Shown here: piece by piece, positions 1 to 14,861 of the stretch
Layout of the letters: each line of letters starts with the position of its first letter
How positions within the stretch are numbered: position 1 is the first letter of the stretch
Assembly (NCBI GenBank): GCA_013397455.1
Contig: VYZB01000079.1
Coordinates: 1,329,200 to 1,393,199, forward strand
Length of the DNA: 64,000 nt
Reading direction: 5' to 3'
DNA from: Crotophaga sulcirostris
Taxonomy: Eukaryota > Chordata > Aves > Cuculiformes > Crotophagidae
Translations under genes and position numbers: made by a program
Notes under the pieces: generated by a model
The model's database searches: none
What the model was told of the DNA's origin: nothing
The model's input: the letters and a program-made list of their open reading frames with translations, nothing else

Positions 1-3000
1 ACCACATACGAACTCTCAGGCTCAGAAACTGCCTCCAAGTAGATTGGTTTTGGGTCATAAAGCTCTATTTTCAAGCACAGTCACTACCTGTATGTTCCCA
101 GCCTGGTTATCCCCCACAGCAAAGCCCCACATCCAGCCAGACACCACCTCTCACAAGGAGCACTGCAGCAGCTTGGCAGCTGCCACTGGTGTCACAGCCC
201 CCCAGGAGCAAGGACAATCAAAACATGTCTGTTCTCGCATGGATGGGGAGTAAAACACACACACGAGTCTGAAGCTAATCTGCTTGTTCATCAGAGGGCT
301 TGACAAAGGGTAATTAATTTCTCTTACCATTACAAGGCTACTGCTTTAAGGCTGTATAAGGCTTAACAGCAACCACATGACATGATGGGCTGGAAAACAC
401 ATACCTGCTCACTTTGGGGCTGAACAACAGATCACTGGAAGTTCAGGTCCTGCTGAATCAGCCAAGTATCAGATTGTGCCCAGAGACACCTCACTACCAG
501 CAGCACAGCCTGCCAGGGCTGCTCCCTATGGGAAGGGAGAACGTTCCACTGAGCGGTTCATACGGTTCTGACTTAAAGCTCTTTCATTCAGCAGAAATTA
601 AACCAACCAAGCAACTTGAACTTGGTTGGATCAGACAGAACCAAATCCCAGTAGCACAGAGATGCGTGAAAGCTTAGCTCAGGCTTTTTTTTTCCACTGC
701 TATACATCTTCCCCCATCCCCTCTAGCCCTTTAGAAACAGCCAAACCAAATAATTAACCCCCCTGCCTCCCCTCACTCCCAGCACTTAAGAAACTGCAGA
801 GGGCTAAACAGAGATGCGTTGCAAGGAGGTTACCCACAAAGCTAAGGGAAAAACCACAAATAAAAGCAGCTCAGAGGCAAGCCTGAGCAGGGCAAGACAG
901 GACGTGCACATGGAGAAGTTTACACAGAGAACAACGCAAGTACAACAGGCACGACAAGCTGCAGCAGCAAACAGCAAACCTCTCCCATCAGCTCAGATGG
1001 ATGAACCCACACACATCTGCATATGGGAGAAGGTGGTTTTGCAGCACCACAGGCACCAGGTTCACCTAGAAGTGGTATTTTACCTGCCATGATAAAGTAT
1101 TATTTCAGGGTAAGAAGAGGGAGGGGTGCAGAGGAGGGACGAAGGCTGCACAATGGTCCACCCTCTTCCTCTTCTCCAGTACCTGGCTAAAACATGTCCC
1201 ATTCCTGTGGAGCCAAAGAAGGAGTCCTACCAGTCCCTATCACACAGACCTTCCTTCCTTGGAAAGCTCCCCCTTTTCCCCATATGACTCCTTTGGCTTC
1301 CTGGGAAGCTACTTAAGACCAACTCCAAGCAGCCACAGATGGCTCTTGAAAGGTGATGGAACACCCCACCCCCAGCATCCTTTTTTCAGCCCATGTCTCT
1401 GCTGATGAAGTACCCCCAGTACCTCCTTCCTAGCCACGTTCCTCAGAAGAGGTACCACGGGCAGTGACCTGAGGTAACACTTCTTTCTTCTGAGGTGGCT
1501 CAGCTGTACCAGCCTCCTAGACAAGAGGGCAAGGAGCACTTTCTGACCTCCTTCCACCAAATGCACACACTCCACAGCTACTACTCCCTGAGACAAACTC
1601 TTCTGCAGCATCTCCAGCCCCAAACCACACAGTTTCTACACACACAGAGATCTGAATGCACTGGGGAACCCCTGATCACACCATCACAAGGTGCGCATGG
1701 GCAAGATGTCCAAGATGATTTCCTCTGGGAAGGAGAAGAAAGGAGGTGTCACCCCCTAAAAATAATCCCCTTGTTTGCAGCAATCACCACCTTGCAGCTT
1801 CTCCAGAGTCCCAGGGCTGTGTGGCACAACTGGATGTTAATGGCAGCCAGGCTCCCTGGCACTAATGACAGCCAAGAACCACACTCTAAAGAGGGGACAA
1901 TGAGCCACTGTTTTACATGGGATAATTGGACAGACTGCACTGCCTTTAACAGGAAAAATAATTCACTCTTCTTGGGATGTGCCCTGCTGGCTGGAAGGCA
2001 GCAATCCATGGGCAAGAGAGGGACAAGGGGGTGTGATGCCTCCAGGAAATACTAATTCAGGGTGTGGATGAAGGTCCTAAGCTATTCTGCAGAGGGGTGA
2101 GTACACATCCTGCTCTCATTCTAGCAAGACAGGGAATAGATGAGCCTGCCAGAAGCAGCTGTGGTTGTGGTGAATATCTGGGGGTGGAAATGCATGGCCT
2201 CAGGGGACTGAAGCAGAACCAAATATCCAAGCACACCTGCCTCCACCTGTGCATGAGATCCCTGATGTCTGTATGCAGTTGTTTTTCTGTGCCCTGGGCT
2301 CACAGAACAGGAGTGTCTCTGGCACTTGGCACTGGGGACAGAGCAGCAGTAGAGCTGCATCACCTGTCTGTCTGACACTGGGGCACTTATACCATCCACA
2401 AAGTGCAAATTACTCCCAGCACGGGGCCCTCACACACACAGATACAAGGGCAGACAGGCATAAGGACAGTTTCCAGTCTGCTGGTGAAAGGCAGATGGAT
2501 GCTCCCTTCTTCCTTGGTGCAAGGTTGCAGTGCCCCTTGTCCATGGCTGTCACCTACCCATAAATATTTCCATGTTTGATGACTTATGCTGAATGCAATA
2601 AAACTGCAGACAGCAGGTACAGGGCATTCACTTGGCCTCCAGCACAAAGTGCCACCAATCTTCAAGTTTCTCCATCTGGATCCAGCTCAACACAGACACA
2701 TTGACTTTCATAGGAAAATGCCTCAGCCCAGCCTCCTGGATGCTGTGGCAACCTTTGTAGGGGAGGCAATGCCACTGTGCCAGGGCGCAACGGCAGCCGC
2801 CTCCTGAAAGGCTGGTGGGACTGAGGCAGCAGCCTTGCAGCTGACCTGATCCCCTTCCCAACTGCAGCCTCCTGCTGACTGTCCCCCTTGTCACTGACAG
2901 TATCTTCACTTCTAGCTCAAATATGTCCTGACCAAGATCATGACCAAGAATCACACCAGAACAGATATTTCTGACAGGTGACACAAAGGGCTGTCACAGA

Positions 3001-6000
3001 AATGTGACAATAAGACCGATTTCACATCAACACCTCCATCCTCCACTGAAAGGATCCAAAAAATACCCCTCCAACAGGCAGCTTCTCCATTCCCACACCT
3101 CAGGTTGGCTGTGTCTTTGGCACAGACCATGCCTGGAGACTAGATGCTGGGCAAGACCAACAGTGCCACACCACAGCCCGAGGGCTTCATTCAACTCCAC
3201 CTAGGGTGTGGGATGGGAGGGGGGCAGTGGTCCAGAATTCAGAGCTATTTGGGTTTTTCTCCAAATCACTAAAAAAGAGGAGTCCCTGCTGAAAGCACTC
3301 CAAAAAACACTGCAAGTGCTGCTGACAATGTAATTTGCACTGTCCATTTCTATTAATCCTCTTACAGATTTACCAGGAGCTGGTGCTGACTCTTCACCAC
3401 TCAAGGCGTGCAAGTGCTTCCAGATGCTGCAAAGCCGGCGTGACCCTGCACACAGCCCCCCTGCCCGTGCCCTTCGGAGGGGCACTTCCCAGCAGGCTGC
3501 TGCAGCACTTGCCTGTCAAAAGAGACAATGGGCTCATGTGTATGTGTGTTTTGCTTCTCATGCCTGGATGACAAACCCAGTCCACAGAGCTCCGCATTTG
3601 CAGTGCAAACTCAACACACTGCAGTTAACATTGGAGCTAAGAAACGCTTTAGCATTAGGGTGTTTGCACCCAATTCCATCTTCCATATGATTCCAGTGCA
3701 CAACTGCTCACAGCAGCCACACAGGTGACTGGGAGGTATCAGATGTTTGTATTTTTTTAAGCTGCTACAAAAAGAACATTAAACTCCTCACATCAGAGTG
3801 GGTCTGAACATCCTGCACCAACTGCAGATTTCTACTGCGTGCCACACAAACTGGGCAGGAGAATAATTATCTTTCTAGTTCTATTTTTTTTTTTCCTGAC
3901 AGGAGACTGGCCAGTCTTTAACAAAACCTGAAATACCTGGTCTGCCCAGGCTTCAGCTAGATGACTCCTGTTTAGAGAGTGCTGGCCGTACCCAAGCCAG
4001 TGCAAGGACTGGCAGTCACTGGTTCCAGAAGCAGCTATGATTCAGAGATCTGGCTGCTGTAGACGCTTTAAAAAGCACTGGAGCATTGCTCTTGATGCTC
4101 AAGATCCTGGGAGGTTTACTTAAGAAGTTATTGCCATAAGGCAGATATTAAAATTACACATGGAAGCTCCTTATTTTCTATAAAGCCTCATGAAAGCTCT
4201 TTCCTCTCTTGACTCCTGCATTCTCACACAGCTAACTTTGCCTTTATGTTTCTGAATGTAATTTTTCTTCATTTCTCACTGCTGGCACCTCTTGGACCAG
4301 TGTCACCAGCCATACTCAGGCACAGGGGTGGGCACAGCTGGCCCGTGGCTGTGTGGCTCCCTCCTGCCCAGACATGAGGATGGTTCAGGGTCTGTTTTTA
4401 AATGAAGGCTTTCTTATTCCAATTTAGTCAACTTGACTCAAGGATCAGTCAGGGAAACTCCAATCAAGTAATGGAAAAGGGTGACAGCTATAGGATTAGC
4501 CCACAATAAATCATACAGAGAGGGAAAAAAAGAATCCAGCTGTTTCAAGCAACCTGCCAAATGCCACAGCATCATCTCTGGGGATCAGAGCAGGACCAGA
4601 GCCAATAAGAGCTGGTCTGGACCCTCTGTCCTATTCTGTAGCTCCACCTAAACCCACGTTTGCTTGGTGGCAGGAGGCTCTGGTCACCTGGTACCAGCCT
4701 GAGAAAGACGTCAGGAAGGTTTAGTAGAAGGATCACAGACATCTGAGTGAAGTATTTCACTGGGGCAATGTGTCTAGCTGTCTGCTGTCACAAGAACTGC
4801 AACTGATATCTTTATAGGAAATAGAAAATCATTAATATCCAGCAGGAATACGGCCTATGTGAGCAAATAAATATCTGTGCATAAGTACCACACAACCTTC
4901 TGGTTTGAAATGGTTAATTCCTCCTACAAGTCAAGCCACAAGCTTTCCAAGAGCAATTTCTCTTCCCCATTACGCCTGTCGCTCCGCTGGCCCCGGCTGG
5001 CTGCCTGCATGTATAATGCAAGCCTGAACTGCCAGCATTTCCATTCCCTGTCAATAAACCCCTCCTTTCCAGTCTGCTGCTCAACAGGAATTGCAGCAGA
5101 AGGGCTTGCACTGGCAGTGCCAAGACAGAGATCCCTGCTGGGATGCACAGGGGCTGATTTTCAACTGTCAAGGCTGCACCAGAGACCCAGCTCTCCCTGC
5201 ACACCTGCACACTGGTGTCCATATCCATGCAGGCTCCTATCACCAAGGTAGGCTCAGGCAAGTCACAGCTGCAGAAAGCTCTTGGGCTCAGACAGGCACA
5301 TGGATCTACCAAGCCAAGAGACCATCTGCACCAGCCTGCTGCCTTCTGCTCAGCTGCTGAGGCCACAGCAGGCCAGGATGCCTGGGGACCAGGTTGGACT
5401 TGCTCAAAACCTGCCTGCAGTGAGGTCTGGTTCAGGCAGATGCTGTTTGCACCCTCTGCACACAGGTTACCTACACACATACAAGAAAAAATGAAGCCTC
5501 TCTAATGCCATATGGCTCAACGACTTGCCTGCTGAATATGTTTCAAGCCATCCTGACAGCTCCACGCATCTGGAATTGATGAAAGCCTCAACAAGCAGAT
5601 CTCGGAAAAAGTGCACACTCAGCAAACCCTTCCCAATGCACCACCTCACACTCCCTCCCCGGCTTTGTTTCACAGCTCTCACTCCTTTGCTTTTGGTGGA
5701 TTCAGCTGAGGTGCTGTCCCTGCCTGCCTACGTGACAGCAGATCACTAACTTTGAGACTCACTACCACAAGATACAGAGCAAGAGGCTTTACAATGCACT
5801 GAAGAGACGCATGAGCTTGTAGAGGAGGACAGGAGCTAATTACAGTCTGCTGGAGGCTAGGGAGAACCATTTCCAGCACATAACTTCTCATTGCATAGCT
5901 CATGCCTGCTTCTGCTGCATTGAGTGCCTGAGGCCACCAAAGAGCCCTGTCTTCCCAGCCAGCACGTTTAACAGAGGATACAAACATCTCCAGTGTCCCC

Positions 6001-9000
6001 GCAGTACAGAGACGCAATAGATCCAGCATCACCGGTAGCAATTTGTCTGAGTGGTGGTTCCATTTATCTCCTTGTTGCTGGTTAAGCCCCAAGAATGGCT
6101 GTTAGCAGCACATGCTCTGAAGACTTACCTTTCCTTTTTACAGGGCATGAGCAAGGTCTAATGGGGACTTCAGGAAGAAACTAATCGGGAGTCTTGCATC
6201 TACACCCAGCAGCCGCCATTCATGGGCAACTGAAGCAAAACTCCACCAGCATCATCAGTTTTGTTTCATTCCCACTGTGTCTGTGCCTGTTCCTCCTAAG
6301 GGGAAATCAATCTCTCTGATACTGCCAGGATTAAACTTGGAAAAGTCCCAGCTGTGAATATGTTAACCTTGCCAAAAGGAACAGCGTGGCTCTGCAGGTA
6401 TGTGCAGGGCTGAACTTGCCACCTTCCCATGCCATGGAGAAACATGACCATGCAAAGACACCCTCCACAGCCATGTACTTGCAAGACATCACAGAAAGAA
6501 TGGGGATGGGGAACAGCTAAAGAGCTTCTGACCTCCCATTAGTTTGTCCTGATTTCCCATGTCTGTGCCTTCAAGGAAGCCCTGGGGAACAGGGGAGCCA
6601 GGTCCAGAGACACCTACACCCAGCGGCTCCAAACAAACACCACCTTTGAACCTCATGTCAACATTACCCATCTTCCTGCAAGGTCAGTAATTCACGGCAC
6701 AGAGCAGTGAAGCAACATCTGGGCAGAGAGCAGGCTTAGATCAGGTTTCACATTAGCTGTCAGGTTGTAAATCCACAGGGAGAGTAGTGTTCCCAGAAAG
6801 ACCACTCCAGAGATGGCTCAAACCTGCTGCCAGTGCTCCTTCTCTGGAAGGGCTGGAAGAGCAACCAGGAGTTGGAAGGCTGTTATCGAGTGGGATTTAT
6901 AAAGACAAGAATAAACTGCGAGCACTGTTATGACAAGAAGCCAGGACTTGTGGCCTCAGCATCCCTCCATACCACAGAGGTGACATGAGATGGGAAGATC
7001 CCCACGGGTCACAACACACCCTGTGCACTGCTGTGCGGGTCCAAAACATTCATTGGCACACCTCCTCCATGGGTAGAGCTGTCAGCATCTGCCAAGGCCA
7101 GGGACTTGCTGATCTGCCACTTGAGCCATCACAGAGACAGTGACATCTTCAGAAGAGACTTCCTGGGTAGAAAGCAGCTTCAAGTCCAGCTGGATAATGC
7201 TCTGGAGGAGTCTATGAAAATTAAGTCGCATTACGGAAAAGCTGGGTCTCACCAGCATTGGGTGCTCCTTCAGGAGAGCAGGTCTAAGCACCTGTGCCCA
7301 GCCACTGTTTGTTTATACGGCCACGTAACAGACTCTTCCAAGCACCAGACTCAGACCTGGGGCAGTGTGGTTTGCAGCATCTCCCAGCTGCAGAAACAGC
7401 TTTGCAGTGTGACACACCACCACGAGGGCTTGGTGACGGCAATCAGGCTGAAAACCACTGGGTACAGTGAAGGCATTGGTCTTTCATTGCCCTAATGGAT
7501 CAGGGAGGATCACTGATAACGCGGAGGGAAAGCAGAACATGCTAACAGAGAGGGAGGCAAAGGGGGCTTGAAGGAGCCAGGCTGGGCTATCCATGGGGGT
7601 TGGGAGGGCTGGTGCTCAGAGAGCTCAGCTGAAGGTGCAGGAAGCTCTTGGTGCTGCACAGGGAAGGACCAGAGACTTCATGAGGCAGCGTGTGCAACTG
7701 GGACAGCAAAATCAGGCAGACACTGAATCCACATGCACTCACACCCTCAAAACCAGGTCCTCAACCATGCTTAATAACAAACGGTGATTTTCATCTGAGC
7801 ACAGAGCTGCTAAAGGATGTGGGTTATGTGGCCAGGTTTTCCTGCTTGGGTAGGTGGTAACGAGCCACCTCAGCTGTGAACGCAGCTGCCAAACCCAAGG
7901 GTGACAGAGCCACTGCAGTACTAACCAGTGGGGAGAAAATTTGCTTTCTTTTCCCAGTGAAGACCAACTCCCAACTCTTCCCAGCCAAATTCTCATCAGT
8001 CTGCCTGCCCAGAAATTTACAACTGTTTTATCTAATTGAAGCTCATCCAAATATTAAGAGTTCAGGGGCACTATGGGGAAAACAGAAGCAGTCAGACCAG
8101 TCAGCCTGTTCCTCTGCCAGGCTGCAAGAATTCCCCACTGGCTGGCTGAGGGTTGGACATCTCCATGCTCTAAAGCTAAACCTGCTCAGTTGCCACCTCA
8201 GCAAGCTGAAGGGAATGGATTTGCACAAGTTCAACAGATTTCGAATTCTTTCTCCAGGGCAAGGAAGAAGGTCTATTACAGAAACAAAATTCAAGCTTCT
8301 GCAGATCTTTGCCTTTAAGCCTTCAGAAAGTGGGAGCTAGAAAGCGTTACAAGTAAGGGATCTTCAGAAAGCATATTTGGCCCAGCTACCCCAGTAAGGG
8401 CTACTGCAAAGGGCCTGGGAAAAATGAAACCTGCTCAAGAGCACTCAAAAGAAATGCTGGGGAAGAGCTCAGCTTCCCTGACACTAACCTGCCCAGCAGC
8501 ATGCCAGCATAAAGGTGTCCCCACATACACAGGTTCTGCCAGGCTGGGTGGGTCAGCAGGACAGCACCAGCTTCAAGACAGATCTCTGATGACATGGCTG
8601 GGGTCTGGATCCCACACAGGGCTCCTGCATGGCCCTTCACAAATTTTTCATACCAAAAGGCCATTTTTTAGGCCACTGCCCAGGGTGAGCCACAGCAATA
8701 CCTGGGTCTGACACTGAGATGTATTTGCCAACTGTAGGGGAGCATGTGTGCACCCGGCAGCGTGGTGTGTTTGCTTTTTGCAATCGCTGTCCTGTCTGCA
8801 GGGCTCAGACTGTAGGTCTAACAACATCCCTTGAAAGTGCATTTCAGGGCAATACAACACTCTCAGATTCAGTGCAGTGAGAGGGTAGCAGAAATCTGGG
8901 GGCTGTTAAATGGTGAGGTGGCAATCAAGGACATTATCTACTGCAGGTTTATCAGGCTACGAGGTCTCCTCAGGTTCCATGGCTCCATGGAGAGGGCAAC

Positions 9001-11740
9001 AGGCACTGGTGGCTGCTGAAACCAACTGTGCTGCCTCCTGCAAAGCCTGTAGGCATCCCTGTGCCTGACTGGTGCTCCTGCAGCCCCTCTTTGCTCACCA
9101 GTCAGCACACTGCATCTGCTGACAGGACAAGGCTTGAGGTGGAGCTGGCACCAGAGAATCCTGGGCATCACTTCTGCACAGGACCTGAGCTGCACAAAGC
9201 CACTTCTCAATCTGTGTCCTTTGGCTCCCCTTCCCTGTTCTCATGCACGCTGCGTGCTCCCTCAGAGCACCACGCTCTCCTTCCAACACAATAAACAAAG
9301 CATCAGCTTTGCTCCCCAGCTCATTAAAACTATAAGAGAAACAAAATCAAACCATTCATCCTGGTGCTACCTCCTATACTGGATGATCTCCTATGAAGGA
9401 CAAACAGAAAGAGCAGTTTAGCTGAGCAGTGGCCATGCAGCTCCTGGAATACAGAGCAACTCTTTCTTCCCACCTTTGTCCATGCAGGGCTTTGACTGAG
9501 ACTGATTTTGGCCTTCCAGTGGAAGCCATGGGCAATTGGGAAACGGAGAACAGAGTGAGTCCAGGCTGCAGAGGAGATGTTTGGGGGTTAAACTCTATTT
9601 ATCAGAGCTCTACAAGCTATTTTACTGGATAATTTACTGGAATTACATGGGGTGCAGACCTGCAGCAGAGCAAAACTGGGCTGATCAGAATAAACCTTGA
9701 CAGCCAGCAATGAAATAAGGATTCCAGCACATGGGTGGAGATGAGCATCAGGGAAGGGGGACATCCACACAGGGCAGCAGTGTGTGGAGTGCATTTAGCA
9801 ATACCTCCCACCATCCAGCCCTGTTGGGAGGGTTTTACTGCCAAGGAGGCAGCTGCGTTTGAAGAAGGAAAAAAATAAAAGACCCATGTGAAACTGGAGA
9901 AATCACAAAGGGCTTGTAGTTGAATATAGGCCTGTTTCAAAGCTGCAGATTGAGACAGGAGACAGAGACAGCATGTCCTGGTTCACAGCAGTGCAAGCTC
10001 CAAAGATGCAGGTACAGGTATGGGAGAGCACAGACTGGTCTGAACTGGACAGCAGAGGCTGGGAATCTGGGGTTTAACTCTCCCAAGACAACAGGCCTTC
10101 CCTCCACTCATGGATGATTTTACTGTGGGGGAAAAAATATGCCCAGCTCTTAGGGCAGCCCCAGATTCTGTTCTCTGTTGTCTCTGTTCTCAGCACCAGT
10201 GCAAGCCATGCAGTGAAGGCAGGACCGAGGCATTGCCATGTTCACCCCCGGCCTTCCAGGCCACTGGAGCTACTCAGTGAGATGATCCCTCCCTCTCAGA
10301 CCACTAATAGCCTTGAACTGCTTTTTAGCAAGGAAAGTTTTGGGCATTCGCTCAGCTGTGCCTTAAAATCTCAATGTGAAATGTCTCCCCCTTGGCCCCA
10401 CCCGAGGTATTTGGGGAGTTAAGCTCTTCTTTGGGTACTCAGCTCCAAGGGGGAGTAACAGGAGTTAAGCACCTAATGCCTTTGTAGTTTCTTGGCTTCT
10501 GACATCGAGTCCTGGGAAAGACAGCTGTGTTTGCACTGGGATTACGATGGAGGGTTTTTCATGCTCTCCATTCAGATGCTTGCGGGAAGCAAGAACCAAG
10601 AAAGAAAATCCATCGTGGTACAAACCTCAGCAAGCCAGGCTACGGCGTGAGTACCCATCTCCCAGCCTCAAACCTGAGTGATGATCACCAGAAAGCCTTT
10701 CCCACACCAACACATGCAAAGGTCCTACTACTCCCAGAAGACATTTTTGTGGAGTCCTTTTTGCAGTATAAATAGGAGCGTTGGGGTTTGGGGAGCAGGG
10801 ACAAAGCAGAAAGCACGGGTGCAATGTGCTACCGGTGAGAAACAGCTGGGTTGGGATGCCAGAGGGATGTGGGGTCAACGAAGGCTGGACCCACTAGGCA
10901 GAGCCACACAGACACAAATCTCTCCTGCAGGCACAGAGTTAACTCCTGGCATGCTAAGCCCCCTCCTTCGCCCTTCCAAACCTCCTGCATGTATCAGAGA
11001 CTCTCAGGAAACCATAGAAAGCCAAGAAAGACTAGAGAAAGCATTCCTCATGAAAAGCCTGGCCCTTGGGAGCAGATGGGCTTCATTACTGCCCTGCTCT
11101 CAGCATTGGACCATGGTAGAAAATACCATTAAAGGTCATGGATGCAGCATTTCACATCTTCTTCAAACATGGCAGATTGAGGGCTTTCCAGCCCAAGCTG
11201 CCCAACACCTCTGCTGACAAATGTCACTGTACTTTAAGTACTTCATTAGCGTGCTGGATCCTTGAAGGGCAGCGGTTGCCTCCTGGACTCCACAATGCCG
11301 AGACCAGGAATCTGAGCCAGGCAAAACTGCCCCATGACAAAAGCAAACAAAACAAAACAGAAAAACCAACAGCATCTCAGAGGGTGTCTAAGATTTCACA
11401 TCCCTGCCCGTGCTTGCAGTGTTAGCCAGGGCAAAGGCAGGGTAGTCCTTGTTATCTGGAAGGCTGAGGACATGTGTCAGCCAGCTGCAAACATGACCCA
11501 GTCTCAGAAAGCCTTTGCTGGCTGAACCACGTTCATGTCCCAAGGCAGCGCCTGAATTTCAGCCTGAAAATACCTTTAAACAATGGGGAGGAACTGAGGT
11601 CTAAAATAGGCTCTTTCCTGTTCTGAAAAAGAACCCTTGGTTTATAATATCTAAGTGTACAAGTATCTCTCTTCAGGCAAGGTCTAGGTGTAGGTTTAGG
11701 GAACAGGACTTTGTGGCACCTCAGTCAAATCACATATAAA

Positions 11741-11774
11741 CTCTATAATCTCTATCACTCTATAATCTCTACAG
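11741..11774. repeat. 17-bp tandem duplication
   Basis: Two adjacent 17-bp units (11741-11757 and 11758-11774), each starting CTCTATAATCTCTA, differ only at the last three bases. It is a small local duplication in the putative intron, with no function suggested. Confidence 0.8.
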
Positions 11775-14190
11775 TAATTTGTCCTGCCCCGAAGGGACAA
11801 AACTTTAGGTACAAGCAAAGAACTGTCAGAGTTCACAAAAGCAACCACAGACTTTGGATGCACAGCTCAGACAACTGGAAAGTCCAGATCAGGAACGATC
11901 AGAAGCAAGAGCTTCTCTAGGACCTGCTGGTGCTCACAGCTGCTGGGCAAGAGAAACTATCCCAAAGTTGGCAGAGAGTGATGGCAATGGGTATCTTCCC
12001 TACCCACCTTAGCATATCAGAGGGCTGCTAACCACACCAAAACGATGAGGCACAGTCTCCTGCCTGTGATATGTGCTACGTGTGTAGGTGTGGCTTCTGG
12101 CATTGCTGCTTATCCTCCTGTAACTCCCCAATCCTCCTCCCTCAGGCTAGTGAAGTGGTACCTCCACTCTAGGAGTGCCTGGAGGAGGCTTTCCTCTATT
12201 AGTGCCCACAGGAGATCCAACTGCTTGATGCAGGAGCAGGTAAGGATGGAGAGAGGGATCTTGCTGCTTCCCTGCTCACAAACCTTTTTGGACCAGTAAC
12301 ACAACTTTGGTGATACTAAGATCCTCAGTTTGGTGTCTTTCTTTATGAAAAAGTCAGATCAAAGGCTGAGTATGTCTAACTTGCAAAGCCCTGTGGAAGT
12401 CCAACAACTCATGCTTATAGCAGGTCCTGAAGGAACACGGGGAGTACAGAAGCCAGCATTAAGTAAGTGCTGCTAAAAAGATGTTGAAGAAGCAGCAGCT
12501 GGATGCTGCAGTCAGACAGAACCAGAGCAGAAATAAAGCAGCATTTTGAGATGAAGGGTTTTTTCTTCTTTGTTATTGGAGAAGGTGATTCAGTGCTGGA
12601 ACAAACTAGAAACAACAGGAAGTGGAGCATTCCCTGTCCCACTGGCTGTCTCTGTGCAAGTTCTGCCTTTGTGCCTCCAGTCACCTTCAGCACTCACAAG
12701 CCACTGGACCTGATACAGGAAGGATGGGGCAAGAACAGAATAGCTTAGCTCTTATGCAAGGATCTCTTGGGATCAGACTAAATGATCTCTCTTTGCCCCA
12801 GGCTCCCAAAGGTGCCTCTTCCTCCAGGCACTTATGGGATTGTCTCCTGGACTGCAAGGAATCTTTATCTCAAACAACACATTCAGAGATGGAAGCCTCG
12901 GGAGCAGGATGGTTATGTAAAATGCTTTGTATAGTACCCAGTCGCCTCTCATTAGCAAATATGTTCTTTTGGGACAGATGAGTGGCTTATTAACTGCTTA
13001 AGGAACTGCAAGATCGTGCACACATCCCTTTGGCCCCTCACTATCAGCATTAAAACTGCCAGCTCTCAGGACGTCAGCACAATTTTCCTACTCATGGTTT
13101 CCCCAAAAGACCTACAATTGGAATGGCCCCACAGAACTTAATTAATCAAGGTCTGCAGAAACTGCAGACAGATGGACATAGAGCCTTATCACCTGCCGCT
13201 CACCTCCCTCTGCCTCCTTCAGATGTTCCCCCTCCTCTGTACTCCACATCTGTACTAGCACAGCCATCCCCAGTTCTACCACTGTTGATAAAATCAGCGT
13301 AGTTTCCCTAAGAACAGCAGTGACCAATGTATTGATGTTGACAAGCATCAGCAACCTCTAGAATTTACCACTGTCCCAGTCTAGACATGCTATGACCGGT
13401 TAGATGAAACAATGGTCCCAGAGCCCCACTGCTTATTCCCGCCTTGTCTACGCAGAAAATGTACAGTGTGCAGAAGTCAGCAAGCCACCACCAACGATGT
13501 GCCATCCTTGGAAGAAACAGCAGAGGAAGATCAGCTCAAAAGACGGGATGACCATCATGTTGAGTCCAGGCAGTAACTCCTGGATGGCTGTGGGTTGACA
13601 CCAGGATAGCCAAGTCCCCCCTGATGGACCACATCACTCCCAGCACCAAGCTGAGATCACATGAGGTCTGTGCAGGAGGTGAGCACACCTGCCCACACTG
13701 CCAGTCCAGATGCAGAAGGGCCTGAAGATGCTGCTCCAGTCAAACCCCATAACTACCCACTGTGGCAGTCTTTGTAAACTCCACCTGACAGTTTGCTCAG
13801 CACCACTTTAGCACCTTCCTGCCACATAGACATTCTGCCCTTGGCCACGTGTCTGTGAGCCTGGAGTGAGGCAACAGGACAGGAAGGTCATCACCAACTT
13901 GAAGTGAGCAGGGGACAGTCCATGGGTGCGGCTGCACCCCATGGCCAGGTGAGAACAGGGACTACAGCCCCTGTGTCTGCTCACTGGTACAGCCCGCAGC
14001 AAGGAAAGCCAACAGAAAACAACCAGGAATACGAAGTCAGGGCATGCTAAGCACGTGAACCCACATGTAGGTGCTACCCCTGGGGAGCACCAAGACTTGT
14101 CCCACCTCTCCTGAGAGACAGTGAGGTTGGCAAACACACCCAAACCCATTTCTGCCTCCAGAAGGTACAACCAAGGATTGTGCCACCTAC

Positions 14191-14351
14191 TTCAGCACAA
14201 ACAAATTCAATCCAGCACCAAAATAACCAACTCAGTGGCATTTAGGAGCAGAGTTATTTCAGCACGTGCTGGTGTGTGGGTGTTCCTAGGGCAGAACAAG
14301 AAAGCCTTATTTCAGCACAGCCACAGAGTTCAGCACAAACCACTCCAGCGC
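14191..14351 (+). repeat. Cluster of four TTCAGCAC motifs, possibly a decayed minisatellite or REST half-sites
   Basis: The octamer TTCAGCAC occurs at 14191, 14258, 14311 and 14329, with related TCCAGCAC and TCCAGCGC words between and after them. Two copies share the longer context TTATTTCAGCAC and two share TTCAGCACAAAC, which suggests a decayed short tandem repeat. One copy sits in a 12-bp perfect palindrome containing a CACGTG E-box (14260-14271). TTCAGCAC is also the left half of the canonical RE1 element bound by the repressor REST. A convincing right half (GGACAGCGCC) is not seen, so REST binding is speculative. Confidence 0.45.
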
Positions 14352-14847
14352 ACAAGTGCCCTGATGGAGTTAAAAGGGGGAAATGCAAACGGAGGAGTTA
14401 ATTCCTGCTCCCTGAGATGAGAGAGCCCTTAGCACTTTCAAACTTAGAAGTTTCTTGTTATACAATCTTCCTTCCCATGTTGTATTCCTTGTCCTGGTCA
14501 CAGGATGGTTTGATCTCTACGCGCTCTTAGCAAGGATTAATTCAGCAGGTTACATGTAATGGACTGTGGGTGGCCCAGGAAAGGCAACCTGCTGAATCCC
14601 ACTAAAGATGGAAAAAAAAAGGATCTGACTGCTGTGGGAAACTCATAGCACTGTTGCTTTTTTTCCTAGCATTTTTCTTCATTATTATATAGAAACCAAA
14701 TGACACCAGACAACTGGAACTCCAAATAACCTCAAGGCAACCACCACTTTAAAGATGACATTTTTGTCTGCAGATTGTTTACTTATTATTGTAACTTGTA
14801 ACTTCTAAAATTCAAGTAATTTGCCTCAGTTTGCTTTCCCTTGGGAT

Positions 14848-14861
14848 AAAAAAAAAAAAAA
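14848..14861. repeat. Homopolymer A tract
   Basis: Fourteen consecutive A bases follow TTGGGAT. I see no retroposed gene next to them that would make this a poly(A) tail. Confidence 0.9.

Noticed and set aside
1495..2055. Plus-strand open frame of 186 codons
   Set aside because: It overlaps open frames on the opposite strand, shows no domain or repeat of a known family, and lies in GC-moderate sequence where such frames arise by chance.
12700..12830. Possible old CR1 end (GGGATCAGACTAAATGATCT)
   Set aside because: Resembles the CR1 phrase GGACTAGATGATCT but the flanks do not continue the match.
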